A stretch of DNA of 64,000 bases from Agromyces kandeliae (GCF_009674665.1 NZ_WKJD01000007.1:1-64000); one strand, 5' to 3'; counted from the stretch's first letter, positions 8,278 through 18,478 are shown. The notes: generated by a model not told the origin, from the letters alone. A program made the numbers and translations.

Positions 8278-9999
8278 ATGACCACTGCCGCACCCACCGA
8301 GGCCGACGCCGTCGCCGGCCCCCGCACCGTCCGCGCCGCCCACGGCTCCGAGCTGTCGGCCAAGAGCTGGCAGACCGAGGCGCCGCTGCGCATGCTCATG
8401 AACAACCTCGACCCCGAAGTCGCCGAGCGCCCCGAGGACCTCATCGTCTACGGCGGCACCGGCAAGGCCGCCCGCAACTGGGAGGCGTTCGACGCGATCA
8501 CGCGCACGCTCCGCGAGCTCGAGCCCGACGAGACGCTCCTCGTCCAGTCGGGCAAGCCGGTCGGCGTCTTCCGCACGCACGAGTGGGCGCCCCGCGTGCT
8601 CATCGCGAACTCGAACCTCGTCGGCGACTGGGCCACCTGGCCCGAGTTCCGCCGCCTCGAGCAGCTCGGCCTCACCATGTACGGCCAGATGACCGCCGGG
8701 TCGTGGATCTACATCGGCACGCAGGGCATCCTGCAGGGCACCTACGAGACGTTCGGCGCGGTCGCACGGTCGCTCGCCGCGAAGCGCGGCGCGAGCGCCG
8801 ACGACGTCGCGACCGCCTCGCTCGCCGGCACGCTCACGCTCACCGCCGGCTGCGGCGGCATGGGCGGCGCGCAGCCGCTCGCCGTCACGATGAACGGCGG
8901 AGCCGTGCTCATCGTCGACGTCGACGAGACCCGGCTCACGCGTCGCGTCGAGCACGGCTACCTCGACGAGGTCGCGCCGTCGCTCGATGCCGCGGTCGAG
9001 CGCGCGCTCGCCGCGAAGGCCGAGGGGCGCGCGCTCAGCGTCGGCGTCGTCGGCAACGCGGCGTCGGTGTTCCCCGAGCTGCTCGAGCGCGGCGTCGCGA
9101 TCGACATCGTGACCGACCAGACCAGCGCGCACGACCCGCTGTCCTACCTCCCCGTGGGGGTCTCGGTCGCGGAGTGGCACGCCCTCGCGGCATCCGACCC
9201 GCACGAGTTCACCGAGCTCTCGCGGAAGTCCATGGCCGCGCACGTCGAGGCCATGGTCGGCTTCCAGGCGCGCGGGGCCGAGGTCTTCGACTACGGGAAC
9301 TCGATCCGCCGCGAGGCCGAGCTCGGCGGCTACGAGCACGCCTTCGACTTCCCCGGCTTCGTGCCCGCGTACATCCGGCCGCTGTTCGCCGAGGGCAAGG
9401 GCCCGTTCCGATGGGCGGCCCTCTCAGGCGACCCGGCGGACATCGCGGCGACCGACCGCGCGATCCTCGAGCTGTTCCCCGAGGACGCGCACCTGCGTCG
9501 CTGGATCGAGCAGGCCGGCGAGAAGGTCCACTTCGAGGGCCTGCCCGCCCGCATCTGCTGGCTCGGCTACAAGGAGCGGCACCTCGCCGGCCTGAAGTTC
9601 AATGAGATGGTCGCGTCGGGCGAGCTCTCGGCGCCGATCGTGATCGGTCGCGACCACCTCGACTCCGGCTCCGTCGCCTCGCCGTACCGTGAGACCGAGG
9701 CCATGGCCGACGGCTCCGACGCGATCGCAGACTGGCCGCTGCTCAATGCGCTGCTCAACACCGCGTCGGGCGCGACGTGGGTGTCGATCCACCACGGCGG
9801 CGGCGTCGGCATCGGCCGCTCGATCCACGCGGGCCAGGTCGTCGTCGCCGACGGCACCGACCTCGCAGCCGAGAAGATCGCACGCGTGCTCGTGAACGAC
9901 CCCGGCACGGGCGTCATGCGGCACGTCGACGCGGGTTACGACCGCGCGGTCGAGGTGGCGCGCGAGCGCGGCCTGAACGTGCCCATGATGGACGCATGA
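8278..9999 (+). CDS. hutU: Urocanate hydratase
   Basis: A 573-residue NAD-dependent enzyme adding water to urocanate to give imidazolonepropionate, the second step of the pathway. The NAD-binding segment GCGGMGGAQ is at about 191-199. [17 protein letters not shown] and [16 protein letters not shown] are further family blocks, and the length is typical. The ATG at 8278 is preferred over an in-frame ATG at 8233: it matches the family's start and lies six bases after TGGGAT, and the operator has the same spacing as at hutH. hutI overlaps its stop by ATGA, so the two are one transcription unit. Confidence 0.96.
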   Translation: MTTAAPTEADAVAGPRTVRAAHGSELSAKSWQTEAPLRMLMNNLDPEVAERPEDLIVYGGTGKAARNWEAFDAITRTLRELEPDETLLVQSGKPVGVFRTHEWAPRVLIANSNLVGDWATWPEFRRLEQLGLTMYGQMTAGSWIYIGTQGILQGTYETFGAVARSLAAKRGASADDVATASLAGTLTLTAGCGGMGGAQPLAVTMNGGAVLIVDVDETRLTRRVEHGYLDEVAPSLDAAVERALAAKAEGRALSVGVVGNAASVFPELLERGVAIDIVTDQTSAHDPLSYLPVGVSVAEWHALAASDPHEFTELSRKSMAAHVEAMVGFQARGAEVFDYGNSIRREAELGGYEHAFDFPGFVPAYIRPLFAEGKGPFRWAALSGDPADIAATDRAILELFPEDAHLRRWIEQAGEKVHFEGLPARICWLGYKERHLAGLKFNEMVASGELSAPIVIGRDHLDSGSVASPYRETEAMADGSDAIADWPLLNALLNTASGATWVSIHHGGGVGIGRSIHAGQVVVADGTDLAAEKIARVLVNDPGTGVMRHVDAGYDRAVEVARERGLNVPMMDA

Positions 10000-11207
10000 C
10001 CGACGGCGGGGAGGGGCGGCGGGTGCTGCTGACGAACGTCGGCGAGCTCGTCACGAACGATCCCGGCGCCGACCGCGACGGCGGACCGCTCGGCATCGTG
10101 CGCGATGCGGCGGTCGCGATCGAGGACGGTCGCGTCGCTTGGGTCGGCCCCGCACCGGACGCGCCCGTCGACGACGACGTGGAGGTCGTCGACCTCGGTG
10201 GGCGAGCCGTGATCCCGGGCTTCGTCGACAGCCACACCCACCTGGTGTTCGGCGGCGACCGAGCCGAGGAGTTCTCGGCTCGCATGTCCGGTCGCGCATA
10301 TGAAGCCGGTGGCATCCGCTCGACCGTCGGGGCGACGCGCGCTGCCACCGACGACGAGCTGCGCGCCCGCTTGGCCGCCTTCGTCGCCGAGCTGCACCGC
10401 CAGGGCACCACGACGTTCGAGGTCAAGACGGGGTACGGCCTCAGCGTTCACGACGAGGCGAGGCTCGCGCGACTGGCAGCCGAAGTCACCGACGAGGTCA
10501 CATTCCTCGGAGCGCATGTCGTGCCGTTCGAGTACCGCGAGCCGGATGGGCCGGGCGCCGACGCGTACGTCGACCTCGTCGTCGGCGAGATGCTCGAGGC
10601 CTGCGCCCCGCACTCCCGTTGGGTCGATGCGTTCTGCGAGCGCGGCGCGTTCACGGAAGCGCAGTCGCGACGCGTGCTCGAAGCGGGCCGCGCTGCGGGT
10701 CTCGGAGTGCGCGTGCATGGCAACCAGCTCGGCGAAGGTCCCGGGGTCCGGCTCGCGGTCGAGCTCGGCGCGGCATCCGTCGACCACTGCACGTACCTCT
10801 CCGACGAGGACGTCGCGGCCCTCGCCGGGTCGGAGACCGTGGCGACGCTCCTGCCGGGCGTCGAGTTCTCGACGCGGCAGCCCTACCCCGACACGCGGCG
10901 GCTCATCGACGCGGGAGTCACCGTCGCCCTCGCGAGCGACTGCAACCCGGGCTCGAGCTTCACGAGCTCGATGCCGTTCTGCATCGCGGTCGCGGTCCGC
11001 GACATGGGCATGACGCCGGCCGAGGCCGTGTGGGCGTCGACCGCGGGAGGTGCGCTCGCGCTCCGGCGCTCCGACGTCGGCGCGCTCCGGCCGGGCATGC
11101 GCGCCGACCTCGCCGTGCTCGATGCGCCGAGCAGCATCCATCTCGCCTACCGACCGGGCGTGCCGATCGTCGCGCAGACGTGGAAGGACGGGCGCCGGGT
11201 CGCCTGA
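9996..11207 (+). CDS. hutI: Imidazolonepropionase
   Basis: A 403-residue amidohydrolase opening the imidazolone ring to give N-formimidoyl-L-glutamate, the third step. The metal-binding [11 protein letters not shown] places His80 and His82; [23 protein letters not shown] and [10 protein letters not shown] carry further ligands. The ATG at 9996 overlaps the hutU stop (ATGA), so translation is coupled. The next step, formimidoylglutamase, is not adjacent but lies at 33919-34914. Confidence 0.95.
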   Translation: MTDGGEGRRVLLTNVGELVTNDPGADRDGGPLGIVRDAAVAIEDGRVAWVGPAPDAPVDDDVEVVDLGGRAVIPGFVDSHTHLVFGGDRAEEFSARMSGRAYEAGGIRSTVGATRAATDDELRARLAAFVAELHRQGTTTFEVKTGYGLSVHDEARLARLAAEVTDEVTFLGAHVVPFEYREPDGPGADAYVDLVVGEMLEACAPHSRWVDAFCERGAFTEAQSRRVLEAGRAAGLGVRVHGNQLGEGPGVRLAVELGAASVDHCTYLSDEDVAALAGSETVATLLPGVEFSTRQPYPDTRRLIDAGVTVALASDCNPGSSFTSSMPFCIAVAVRDMGMTPAEAVWASTAGGALALRRSDVGALRPGMRADLAVLDAPSSIHLAYRPGVPIVAQTWKDGRRVA

Positions 11208-11252
11208 TCGCCGGCGCGGTGAGCCCGGTGAGCGCGGTGAGCGCCGAGGGCG

Positions 11253-11549
11253 TCAGTCGTCGTCGGATCGGCGGAGCCGGCGGCGTGCCGAGAGCAGCGT
11301 CACTTCGGGGTGGGCGGCGACGAGCCGTTCGGCACGGTCGAGCACGTCGGTGATGCGGTCCGACGCCGATCCCGCCACCGCGACGCCGAGCTCGACCCGC
11401 CGGTGCAGGTCGTGCGCCCCGACTTCCGCGACCGACGCCTCGGTCGCGCGCCGGAGCTCCGCGAGGATGGGCCGCACTATCGAGCGCTTCTGCTTGAGCG
11501 AGTGGACGTCGCCCAGCAGCACGTCGAACTCGATCCAGCCGATCCACAC
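11253..11549 (-). CDS. DUF503 family protein (YlxP-like)
   Basis: A 98-residue protein starting MWIGWIEFDVLLGDVHSLKQKRSIVRPIL, the hallmark of DUF503, then AEVGAHDLHRRVELGVAVAGS. The fold is a small ferredoxin-like dimer. Relatives lie near infB-rbfA in many bacteria and are suspected ribosome-associated factors, but the function is not established. It is convergent with hutI, 45 bases away, and transcribed alone. Confidence 0.85.
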   Translation of the reverse strand: MWIGWIEFDVLLGDVHSLKQKRSIVRPILAELRRATEASVAEVGAHDLHRRVELGVAVAGSASDRITDVLDRAERLVAAHPEVTLLSARRRLRRSDDD

Positions 11550-11707
11550 GGGGCAAGCCTCCCACGTCGACGACGAGGCGACGAGCGCGCCCGCCGCGGG
11601 CAGGCCGGCCGGGCAGGACCGGCGTCACGGCCTGGGCCGTCCGTCCCGTGGCATCCGGCTCCATGGGAGCACGATGGATTCGGTGACTCCTCGAGGAGGT
11701 GGGGATC

Positions 11708-12334
11708 ATGGATCTCGCCGTGGACCGCGCTGCCGGAACCGAGCAGGTCCGCATCTGGGCCGGGCTGCAGGGGTTCGTGAGCATCGCGGCGCTCGTCGCG
11801 CTCGTCCTGTTCTTCGTGCTCGCGACGCCGTTCTCCACCCCGCAGTCGAGGTGGTCGTGGCTCGGCCCGGTCAACGACTGGCTCGCGGTCATCGGCGCCC
11901 TGCCGTGGATCGTCGCGATGGTGCTGCTGGCCCGGTACGTCGTCGCCGGACCCTGGCTGTGGGCGCTCACCGTGCTCGCCTGCGTCGGCGCCGCCGCCAT
12001 CGCGACCGTGACGGTGCTCATGCTCGCCGGCGTCGCCGACCTGCTGGCGCAGTCGATCGTGGCGGCCGCGGCGACGGTCGTCGCGTTCACCTGGTCGGCC
12101 GTCGTGTCGGCGGTAGCGCGCGATGCCGGCGTGCTGCCCGCCTGGCTGATGGCCTTCGCCATCGCCATGATCGCGGCGTTCGCGGTGGGCGCGATCGTGG
12201 GCGGCATCGCGTTCGTCGCAGCGGAGGGGTCGGTGCTCCGCGCGACGCTGCTCGGGGTCGCGGTCGCGATCTGCGGCCTCGCGTGGGTCGCGTTCCCGGT
12301 CTGGTGGCTCGCGGTCGCCTCGACCGTGACGTGA
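11708..12334 (+). CDS. Multi-pass membrane protein of unknown function
   Basis: A 208-residue protein with five to six hydrophobic helices and short charged loops; I do not recognise a family. The ATG at 11708 is chosen over the in-frame GTG at 11699 because AGGAGGT (11694-11700) lies seven bases before it. It sits between DUF503 and the gamma-glutamyltransferase gene, and nothing nearby explains its role. Confidence 0.75.
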   Translation: MDLAVDRAAGTEQVRIWAGLQGFVSIAALVALVLFFVLATPFSTPQSRWSWLGPVNDWLAVIGALPWIVAMVLLARYVVAGPWLWALTVLACVGAAAIATVTVLMLAGVADLLAQSIVAAAATVVAFTWSAVVSAVARDAGVLPAWLMAFAIAMIAAFAVGAIVGGIAFVAAEGSVLRATLLGVAVAICGLAWVAFPVWWLAVASTVT

Positions 12335-12379
12335 TCCGGGGACCCGCGAGGGGACCCCGACCCTCTGGTCGCGGGCGCT

Positions 12380-12396
12380 CGAGTCTGCGAGACTCG
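12380..12396. promoter_or_regulatory. Inverted repeat upstream of gamma-glutamyltransferase gene
   Basis: CGAGTC and GACTCG flank TGCGA, 51 bases before the ATG. It could be a terminator for the membrane-protein gene (stop at 12334) or an operator of the next gene. Sequence alone does not decide. Confidence 0.35.
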
Positions 12397-12447
12397 CCCC
12401 AGGGGAAGACGCAGCGACGAGGCTGCGCGGCGACAAGGGGGTCCGCC

Positions 12448-14211
12448 ATGTTCCGGAAGGTGTTCGCATCGATCGCCGCGGTAGGTGCGGCGACCCTGGT
12501 GGTGGCGGGCGCAGCGTCCGCCGACGTGCCGGCTTTCGAGTCGACCGCGACCTCACGCGAGATGGTCGTCACCGCGAATCCGCTCGCGACGGAGGCCGGC
12601 GAACGGGTCCTTCGATCCGGCGGCAGCGCGGTCGACGCGATGATCGCGGCGCAGACCGTGCTCGGCCTCGTCGAACCCCAGTCCAGCGGCATCGGGGGCG
12701 GCGCGTTCGTGGTCTACCACGATGCGGCGACCGAGACGACGACCACCTTCGACGCCCGAGAGAAGGCGCCGTCGGCCGCGACCGAGGACCGCTTCCTCGG
12801 CCTGGGATTCTTCGCAGCCTGGCAGAGCGGGCTCTCGGTGGGCGTGCCCGGCGTGCCGCGGCTCCTCGAGGACCTGCACGAACGGTACGGCGAGCGGCCG
12901 TGGCAGACACTGTTCAACCCGGCCAAGGCCCTCGCCCAGGACGGCTTCGCGCTCACCCAGCGGACCTCATCGCAGGCGGCGAGCCTGCTCGCGCTCAACG
13001 CGTCGTGCACCGACCGGCTGTTCTTCCGTGACCCCGCCGCCCTCGCCTACTTCGCCGACGCGGCGACGTGCGAGGCGAAGCCGGCCGGGACGATCGTCAC
13101 CAACCCCGAGTACGCCGACGTGATGAAGGCCCTCGCCAAGGACGGCGCCGACGCCTTCTACGAGGGGCCGATCGCCGCGGCGATCGCCGACGCGGTCCAG
13201 TCCGACCCGGCCATCCCCGGAGACATGACGACCGCGGATCTCGCGGCCTACGACGTGATCGAGCGCGACCCCGTGTGCCTGGACTACCGCGGCCGCGAGG
13301 TGTGCGGTATGGGCCCGCCCTCGTCGGGCGGCCTCGCCGTCGGCCAGATCCTCGGCATCCTCGAGAACTTCGATCTGGCGGGCGCGGGCGCCGGCGACCC
13401 GCTCGACGACGAGGTCGTCCACCTGTTCACGCAGGCCGGCCGCCTCGCCTTCGCCGACCGCAACCTGTACGTCGGCGACCCCGACTTCGTGACCGTGCCC
13501 GCTGCCGGCATGCTCGACGAGGCCTACCTCGCCTCGCGAGCCGCGCTCATCTCCCCCCTGGACATGGGTATCGCCGCCCCCGGCACCCCGCCGGGCGAGT
13601 TCGACCCGACCGCGCCCGACACCACCACCGCGACGAGCGGCACGAGCCACATCTCGATCATCGACCGCTGGGGCAACGCGCTCTCGATGACGACGAGCGT
13701 CGAGAGCTCCTTCGGCAACGGCGTCATGGTGCACGGGTTCCTGCTCAACAACCAGCTCACCGACTTCTCGTTCACCCCGGTCGCGGGCGACGGGACGCCG
13801 ATCGCCAACCGCGTCCAGCCCGAGAAGCGTCCGCGCAGCTCGATGTCGCCCACGATCGTGTTCGACGCCACGGGCGCGGTCGAGCTGGTGACCGGATCGC
13901 CCGGCGGTTCGCGGATCATCGGCTACACCGCCCAGTCGATCGTCAACCACGTCGACTTCGGCCTCGACCCGCAGTACTCGATCGCCGTCCCGCACTACCA
14001 GAACCGCAACGGGTCGACCGAGATCGAGACGCCGGTGCCCGGCGTGACCCTCGACTACGACGCCGCCGCGCTCGCCGCGCAACTCGAGGCCCGTGGCCAC
14101 AACGTCTCGATCGCGACCTTGGAGAGCGGTCTGTCGATCATCGAAGTGACCCCAGACGGCCTCCTCGGGGGCGCCGACCTCCGCCGTGACGGGACGGTCG
14201 GCGGCCGCTGA
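12448..14211 (+). CDS. ggt: Secreted gamma-glutamyltransferase
   Basis: A 587-residue N-terminal-nucleophile enzyme that cleaves or transfers gamma-glutamyl groups, for example from glutathione. A signal peptide ends near ASADVPAF (about 25). The pro-enzyme would cut itself before Thr399 in TSHISIID (most relatives have TTH), followed by SMTTSVESSFGNG. SSGIGGGAF, PSSGG and SPGGSRI are substrate-binding blocks. The start ATG follows GGGGG. It closes the chromosomal backbone before the island, and its sequence lacks the GCATCC/GGATGC words common elsewhere. Confidence 0.93.
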   Translation: MFRKVFASIAAVGAATLVVAGAASADVPAFESTATSREMVVTANPLATEAGERVLRSGGSAVDAMIAAQTVLGLVEPQSSGIGGGAFVVYHDAATETTTTFDAREKAPSAATEDRFLGLGFFAAWQSGLSVGVPGVPRLLEDLHERYGERPWQTLFNPAKALAQDGFALTQRTSSQAASLLALNASCTDRLFFRDPAALAYFADAATCEAKPAGTIVTNPEYADVMKALAKDGADAFYEGPIAAAIADAVQSDPAIPGDMTTADLAAYDVIERDPVCLDYRGREVCGMGPPSSGGLAVGQILGILENFDLAGAGAGDPLDDEVVHLFTQAGRLAFADRNLYVGDPDFVTVPAAGMLDEAYLASRAALISPLDMGIAAPGTPPGEFDPTAPDTTTATSGTSHISIIDRWGNALSMTTSVESSFGNGVMVHGFLLNNQLTDFSFTPVAGDGTPIANRVQPEKRPRSSMSPTIVFDATGAVELVTGSPGGSRIIGYTAQSIVNHVDFGLDPQYSIAVPHYQNRNGSTEIETPVPGVTLDYDAAALAAQLEARGHNVSIATLESGLSIIEVTPDGLLGGADLRRDGTVGGR

Positions 14212-14413
14212 CCCCACCCCTACGCCCGGATGACCGCCACCACCGCGGGACCTCGGCCGTGCTCGCTCCACCGAGCTCGCGCGTCGCGGACGTGTCGCAA
14301 TCGGGGCCCCATGACCGGGCACTTCAGCGGGCACCCCATGTGCGAATCCGCCTCCACCGGGCCCGGGGCAGGTACGACTTGTCATCGACCTGACCCACGC
14401 GCACGCTGCGAAG

Positions 14414-14989
14414 ATGAACGAGTTGCTCATCGGATTCGCCCGCGTATCGACGCAGGACCAGGACCTCACGGTGCAGCGTGAGGCACTTCAACGTCTCGGG
14501 GTGACGGCCGAGCGCATCTATACGGATCAGGGCTTGACGGGGACCAACCGCGAACGCCCGGGCCTGCGACAGGCCATGGCCGCCTGTCGCGACGGGGACA
14601 CGTTCGTCGTCACCAAGCTCGACCGGCTGGCACGATCTCTTCGCGACGCCCGGGACATCGTCGACGAGCTGACGGCGAAGAACGTCCGACTCAACCTCGG
14701 CGGGTCCATCCATGATCCGAACGACCCGGTCGGCCGGTTGCTGTTCAACGTGCTGGCAATGGTCGCCGATTTCGAATCCGACCTCATCCGGGCCCGCACC
14801 CGGGAGGGCATGCAGGTCGCACGCGCCAAGGGCCGGCTACGCGGGCGGGCACCGAAACTGTCGGCGGCGCAGCAGGAACTGCTGATGCAGGTCTTCCGAG
14901 CCGGCACCCATACGAGCGCTGAACTCAGCGACATCTTCAAGGTGTCGCGAGCGACCGTCTACCGCACGATCCAGCGCAACACTCACTGA
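14414..14989 (+). CDS. Serine recombinase (resolvase/invertase family)
   Basis: A 191-residue site-specific recombinase. The N-terminal catalytic domain starts LLIGFARVSTQDQDL, with the nucleophilic Ser in ARVST, and contains KLDRLARSLRD (the conserved Arg pair). The long helix and a C-terminal helix-turn-helix (ELSDIFKVSRATVYRTI, about 165-185) complete the short Tn3-resolvase/Hin plan. No transposase gene accompanies it. It is the first gene of the island, and a variant boundary motif lies 28 bases after its stop. The family suggests it once moved or rearranged this region. Confidence 0.93.
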   Translation: MNELLIGFARVSTQDQDLTVQREALQRLGVTAERIYTDQGLTGTNRERPGLRQAMAACRDGDTFVVTKLDRLARSLRDARDIVDELTAKNVRLNLGGSIHDPNDPVGRLLFNVLAMVADFESDLIRARTREGMQVARAKGRLRGRAPKLSAAQQELLMQVFRAGTHTSAELSDIFKVSRATVYRTIQRNTH

Positions 14990-15393
14990 CCCGGGCGAGC
15001 CGGAACGGAGGAGTCTCTGAGGGACCGGCTTGCGCACTCCTGGCAGATCGACAGCAACAAGGTCACGGAGCGACACCGTACCGACCAACGACGTTTGGCG
15101 CCTATCCGAGTGCACCGACCGCCCGCGCCCGACCGCATGCACTCAACTTGCCGCGGTCCGGACGAGTGCTCGACGATGGGCACGTGTGCCGGACGCCGCC
15201 GTCGTGGGGCCGAGTGACTAGCCGCCGATCCGGACCTCACCTCGCAGCGGGCGCGCTGCTGCGACTCGGGGGATCGGAACGCCCCACGCACGGCACGCTG
15301 TCGTCCTTCCACAGTTCGCCGCACGGTTGGCGATCGAGGCTGCTCAGCGTAGTTCGATGACGATGTGTCCCTCATCGAGTCCTGTGTCTTCCG
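14990..15393. other. Gene-free stretch after the recombinase
   Basis: About 400 bases holding the first (variant) boundary motif. The short frames on both strands look like composition artefacts. I see no RNA gene or clear promoter for a downstream gene. Confidence 0.5.
15017..15026 (+). repeat. Island boundary motif, variant copy
   Basis: CTGAGGGACC, then GG: one base off the CTGAGGGATC form. It lies 28 bases after the recombinase stop codon. Confidence 0.5.
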
Positions 15394-17397
15394 CTACTTC
15401 CCGGACGGGTGGGTCTTGTCCTGCATCTTCTTCAGTGGCGAGCTGGGGCTGTCGGAGCCGCTGGGGAGCGTGAGGTCGCCGACGTAGATGGTGCGATCCT
15501 TTTTCTGGCCGCCCATGAGACCACTCTTCCCGTGGGCCACCCCGTTGTTCAGGTTGGCGGCCTGACGCGGTTCGGCGGGCGGAACCAGCGCATCGAGCCA
15601 GGCGTAGAAGTTGTCGCCGCACATGGTGTACGCACCGAACGGATTGGTCGAATTGAGCTCGTCGGCGCATTGCAGCGCCGTCACGTCCAAGACGGGCAGG
15701 CGGAATTGGGGGTGCGACTTAGCGGCGGTGGTGGTCCATCCGGGTGGGCCACTGGTCCAGTCGCCGGTGGTGTCGATGCCGCACCACGTCGACGTGCCCT
15801 GATAGAAGCCGTCGTTCGCGCTGGCCGGCGGGAGAGCCGGGTTGGGAACGGTGTTCGTGCAGGAGTCGTTGGACCCGGCGGGCACCTGCAGGCCCGCGAA
15901 GGAGTTGAAGTAGTCGCCAGCCGTCTGCGGGTCGTAGATCGGGTAGAAGACCCCGGGGCTGAAGCCCGTGTCCATGAAGGCATACACCTGCGTCGTCAGG
16001 TGCACATTGCTGAACGGCTGGATGGTGAACGCATAGTTGGTCACGAAGATCGTGTTCACCGGGATGCCGGAGAACCCGCGCGCGCTCATCAGATAGTCGG
16101 CACCGTTCGTGTACGTGCCCCAACTCGGGCCGGTGTTGTAGATGTCCTGGATCTGCCCCAACGGGGCGGCTCCCCACGTCCCGCCGTAGCTTGTGCCGTA
16201 GCCGCCGTAGGAGCCGCCGATCGCGGTGTCGCTGAAGGTCCCGGCAAGGATCCCGCAGGGAGCGTTCGAGTTCAGTCCCGGGCAGCTCGAGTCGCTGTTG
16301 ATCGAGTTGAAGACGCTCGGGTCGGACGCCCACAGGGTGGTGGATCCGACGTAGAGGTGGACGGGCTGGGAGTTCACCGTCGGATCTGTGGTGTACGGCG
16401 CGCCGCCGAACGTGAGCTGATCTGCGATCCGACCGCGTTCCCCGGACTGTCCGTCCTCGCCGAGGACCGCCCAATCGGCGTTCTCGCACCAGGACAGCAC
16501 GTCGCCGGTAGCGGAGGACCCGCAGATCGTCTCGGGCAGGTTCGTGATGGTGTCGACCGTCGACGTCGGCGAGTCTGCTGCCTGCCAGGCCTCGAAGTTC
16601 ATCGCCTCGACCACCATGGTGATGCCCTCGATCTGGATGGTCTCGTAGTAGCCGATCAGCGGCGCGATGACCGTGTTGTAGTAGACGTCGTCCGTCTGTC
16701 CCGCGTAGTTGGTCGGCAGGTTCGCGGGCTGCGACAGGCAGCTCTGCAGGAGCCCGGTGTTGGCGGCCGGTGCGATGAGGGTGGTAGCGAGGTCCTCGAG
16801 GTAGTCCTGGACACTCTTGCCGCCGATACCCTCGTTGTTGTTGTTCAGGACCTGGTCGGCCCAGACCTGCATGTCGGCGACGGTGACCGTGTTGTTCTGC
16901 GCCTCGGCGACGATGCCCTGATAGGACTGCTGGGGCACCGACCCGCCGAGAGGTCCCGAGGACGCGGCGTTGGGGTCCCAGAGGTTGCTGATGGCGTCGA
17001 CCATCGGCTCGGCGCTCTGGATCCAGGTATCGCAGTCGAGCTTGTCGACCGCGTTGGTGAGCGCGGCGATCTCCGACTCGATATCGGTGAGAGTCTGCTC
17101 GATCGCGTCGAGCTCGGTGCTGATCTGGTCCAGCACCGCGACGTCCTGGTTCGCCGAGCCCGCGCTGGGCAGCACCCAGCCCGCGAGCGTGCTGCCGACC
17201 TGGCCACCGGCACCCTTGACGATGGAGCTGAGCAGGTCGGTGACGGCGGAGGTCGGGGGATCACTCAGCGTGGGAGGCGGCGGTGCCGTCTTGGCGATCG
17301 CGGGCGCCGAGTCCACGCTGGTGCCGAGACCGACGGCGACTATCGCGAGCATGCCGATAGCGACCTGCGCCGCGCCACGAACAGGCGGGAGTTTCAT
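15394..17397 (-). CDS. Large secreted protein of unknown function
   Basis: A 667-residue protein with a signal peptide (hydrophobic IGMLAIVAVGLGTSV, probable cleavage near SAPAIAK). A short amphipathic coiled coil follows (about 90-122, ISTELDAIEQTLTDIESEI). The rest is a long Asn-, Thr-, Gly- and Ser-rich segment with about a dozen Cys, a Gly/Tyr run (GGSYGGYGTSYGG) and a charged C-terminal tail. I recognise no family and no anchor motif. Helical N-terminus plus beta-rich body resembles pore-forming or adhesive exoproteins only in outline. The ATG at 17397 follows AAGGTGAGG; a GTG nine bases upstream is an alternative. It is the only gene of its island module. Confidence 0.8.
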   Translation of the reverse strand: MKLPPVRGAAQVAIGMLAIVAVGLGTSVDSAPAIAKTAPPPPTLSDPPTSAVTDLLSSIVKGAGGQVGSTLAGWVLPSAGSANQDVAVLDQISTELDAIEQTLTDIESEIAALTNAVDKLDCDTWIQSAEPMVDAISNLWDPNAASSGPLGGSVPQQSYQGIVAEAQNNTVTVADMQVWADQVLNNNNEGIGGKSVQDYLEDLATTLIAPAANTGLLQSCLSQPANLPTNYAGQTDDVYYNTVIAPLIGYYETIQIEGITMVVEAMNFEAWQAADSPTSTVDTITNLPETICGSSATGDVLSWCENADWAVLGEDGQSGERGRIADQLTFGGAPYTTDPTVNSQPVHLYVGSTTLWASDPSVFNSINSDSSCPGLNSNAPCGILAGTFSDTAIGGSYGGYGTSYGGTWGAAPLGQIQDIYNTGPSWGTYTNGADYLMSARGFSGIPVNTIFVTNYAFTIQPFSNVHLTTQVYAFMDTGFSPGVFYPIYDPQTAGDYFNSFAGLQVPAGSNDSCTNTVPNPALPPASANDGFYQGTSTWCGIDTTGDWTSGPPGWTTTAAKSHPQFRLPVLDVTALQCADELNSTNPFGAYTMCGDNFYAWLDALVPPAEPRQAANLNNGVAHGKSGLMGGQKKDRTIYVGDLTLPSGSDSPSSPLKKMQDKTHPSGK

Positions 17398-17825
17398 CTG
17401 CCTCACCTTCCCGACGATCCGTCAGCGGCCTCGCTGGCGGGTGGGACGTACTTGTCCTTGGCGGTGTCACTGTTCCGCGCCAGCGCAGCGCCGCGAGGGC
17501 ACGACCTTCCCAGATGCTGCCGACGCTAGTCCCGCCTCTTCACGCGCACAAGAGGACGCCTGCGTGCCTCAGCGACCTCACCTCCCGAAGAGCCAACCCC
17601 GCCGCGGCGCGACGCTGCGATCCTCGCGAGGTGCGCGAGCGAACCACAACGCACGAATCCACGCGCGTACGCGACCCGCCGCTCTCGCGCGGTGCCCGGT
17701 TGGGGATCCCTCAGCGCGACACGCGGGGGGTCAGCGATCGTAGACGTGCGCCCATCGGACCGTCGAGCGCCGCAGAACTCTAGGTCGGGATGACGCGTAG
17801 CGGGCACCAGAGCTCTGGCCATCGA
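17398..17825. other. Gene-free stretch between the secreted orphan and vapBC
   Basis: About 430 bases. It holds the second boundary motif (17705-17721) and the promoter region of the 667-residue protein. The short overlapping frames lack family features or ribosome sites. Confidence 0.5.
17705..17721 (-). repeat. Island boundary motif, 17-bp form
   Basis: GATCCCTCAGCGCGACA on the plus strand, identical over all 17 bases to the copy at 19241-19257. Read on the minus strand it is TGTCGCG then CTGAGGGATC. Confidence 0.75.
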
Positions 17826-18230
17826 TCAGGCTGGGACGTACTCCTGTCGGACTCTGCCGTCGGTAGCGAGTTCGATGTAGCCGAAGTCTTGGTCGGAGTT
17901 CAGGATCACGGCGTCATTGACGACGGCATAGGCGGCGATGAGGCAGTCGAATGCTGCCGCGGCGCGGACGAGTCCCTTGTCCCAGAGCGCCTGCTGGATG
18001 TCGAGGGCGTCCTGCTCGTCCGGGTGCTCCCACGCCGGGAGCAGCTCTTCCATGTCCTCTCGGAGCTCGGCGTACTCGCGGGGATCCCTCGCCGAGTGGC
18101 AGTACTCGAGCACCTGGGGAGGGCAGGTGATGATGAGGTGGTTCGGCGACAGTGCTCTGAGCCTGTCGGCGATCGCCGCGCTCGTCGCGGCTAGCTGCCA
18201 GATGCTGTTGTCGACGAGGTACGTCGTCAC
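17826..18230 (-). CDS. vapC: VapC-type PIN-domain toxin
   Basis: A 134-residue PIN-domain ribonuclease. The acidic site is complete: Asp7 in YLVDNS, Glu42 in VLEYCHS, Asp95 in AAFDCLIAA and Asp113/115 in NSDQDF. VapC toxins cut RNA, often tRNA, when released from their antitoxin. The ATG at 18230 overlaps the stop of the antitoxin gene (ATGA). The pair forms one module between two boundary motifs. Confidence 0.9.
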   Translation of the reverse strand: MTTYLVDNSIWQLAATSAAIADRLRALSPNHLIITCPPQVLEYCHSARDPREYAELREDMEELLPAWEHPDEQDALDIQQALWDKGLVRAAAAFDCLIAAYAVVNDAVILNSDQDFGYIELATDGRVRQEYVPA

Positions 18231-18442
18231 GCCGGCGTCACCGTCGGCGCGATGGTCGGCGCGTCGATCTGGTCGGGCGCGAACCTGCGCCCAATGATGC
18301 GCTCGACGGCGGCCGGCTGACGGCGAACGGCGATCAGCGTGCGCAACGCGAGGTCAACGGTCTCGCGATTGGAGGAAGTGCCGGCCAACTCCTTGGCCTG
18401 CTTCAGCTGGTCGGGATCGATATCGATGGATGTGACGGCCAT
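18227..18442 (-). CDS. vapB: VapB-type antitoxin
   Basis: A 71-residue protein with a ribbon-helix-helix start (MAVTSIDIDPDQLKQAKELAG) and the NRETVDLALRTLIAVRR helix typical of VapB proteins paired with this VapC branch. The C-terminal tail would wrap the toxin. The ATG at 18442 follows GAGGAGG. The AT-rich inverted repeat at 18461-18478 lies just upstream over likely -10 elements, so autorepression by the VapBC complex is expected. Confidence 0.9.
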   Translation of the reverse strand: MAVTSIDIDPDQLKQAKELAGTSSNRETVDLALRTLIAVRRQPAAVERIIGRRFAPDQIDAPTIAPTVTPA

Positions 18443-18460
18443 GGCGCCTCCTCACGGTTC

Positions 18461-18478
18461 TATACAGACCACTATATA
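18461..18478. promoter_or_regulatory. vapBC promoter/operator
   Basis: TATACAG and CTATATA flank ACCA (one mismatch between the arms). On the minus strand TATAGT and TATAGA are both possible -10 hexamers. The AT-richness stands out from the surroundings. Confidence 0.6.

Noticed and set aside
17514-17822. Several short overlapping frames between the orphan gene and vapC
   Set aside because: They overlap on both strands, lack ribosome sites and family features, and are Arg/Pro-rich composition frames.
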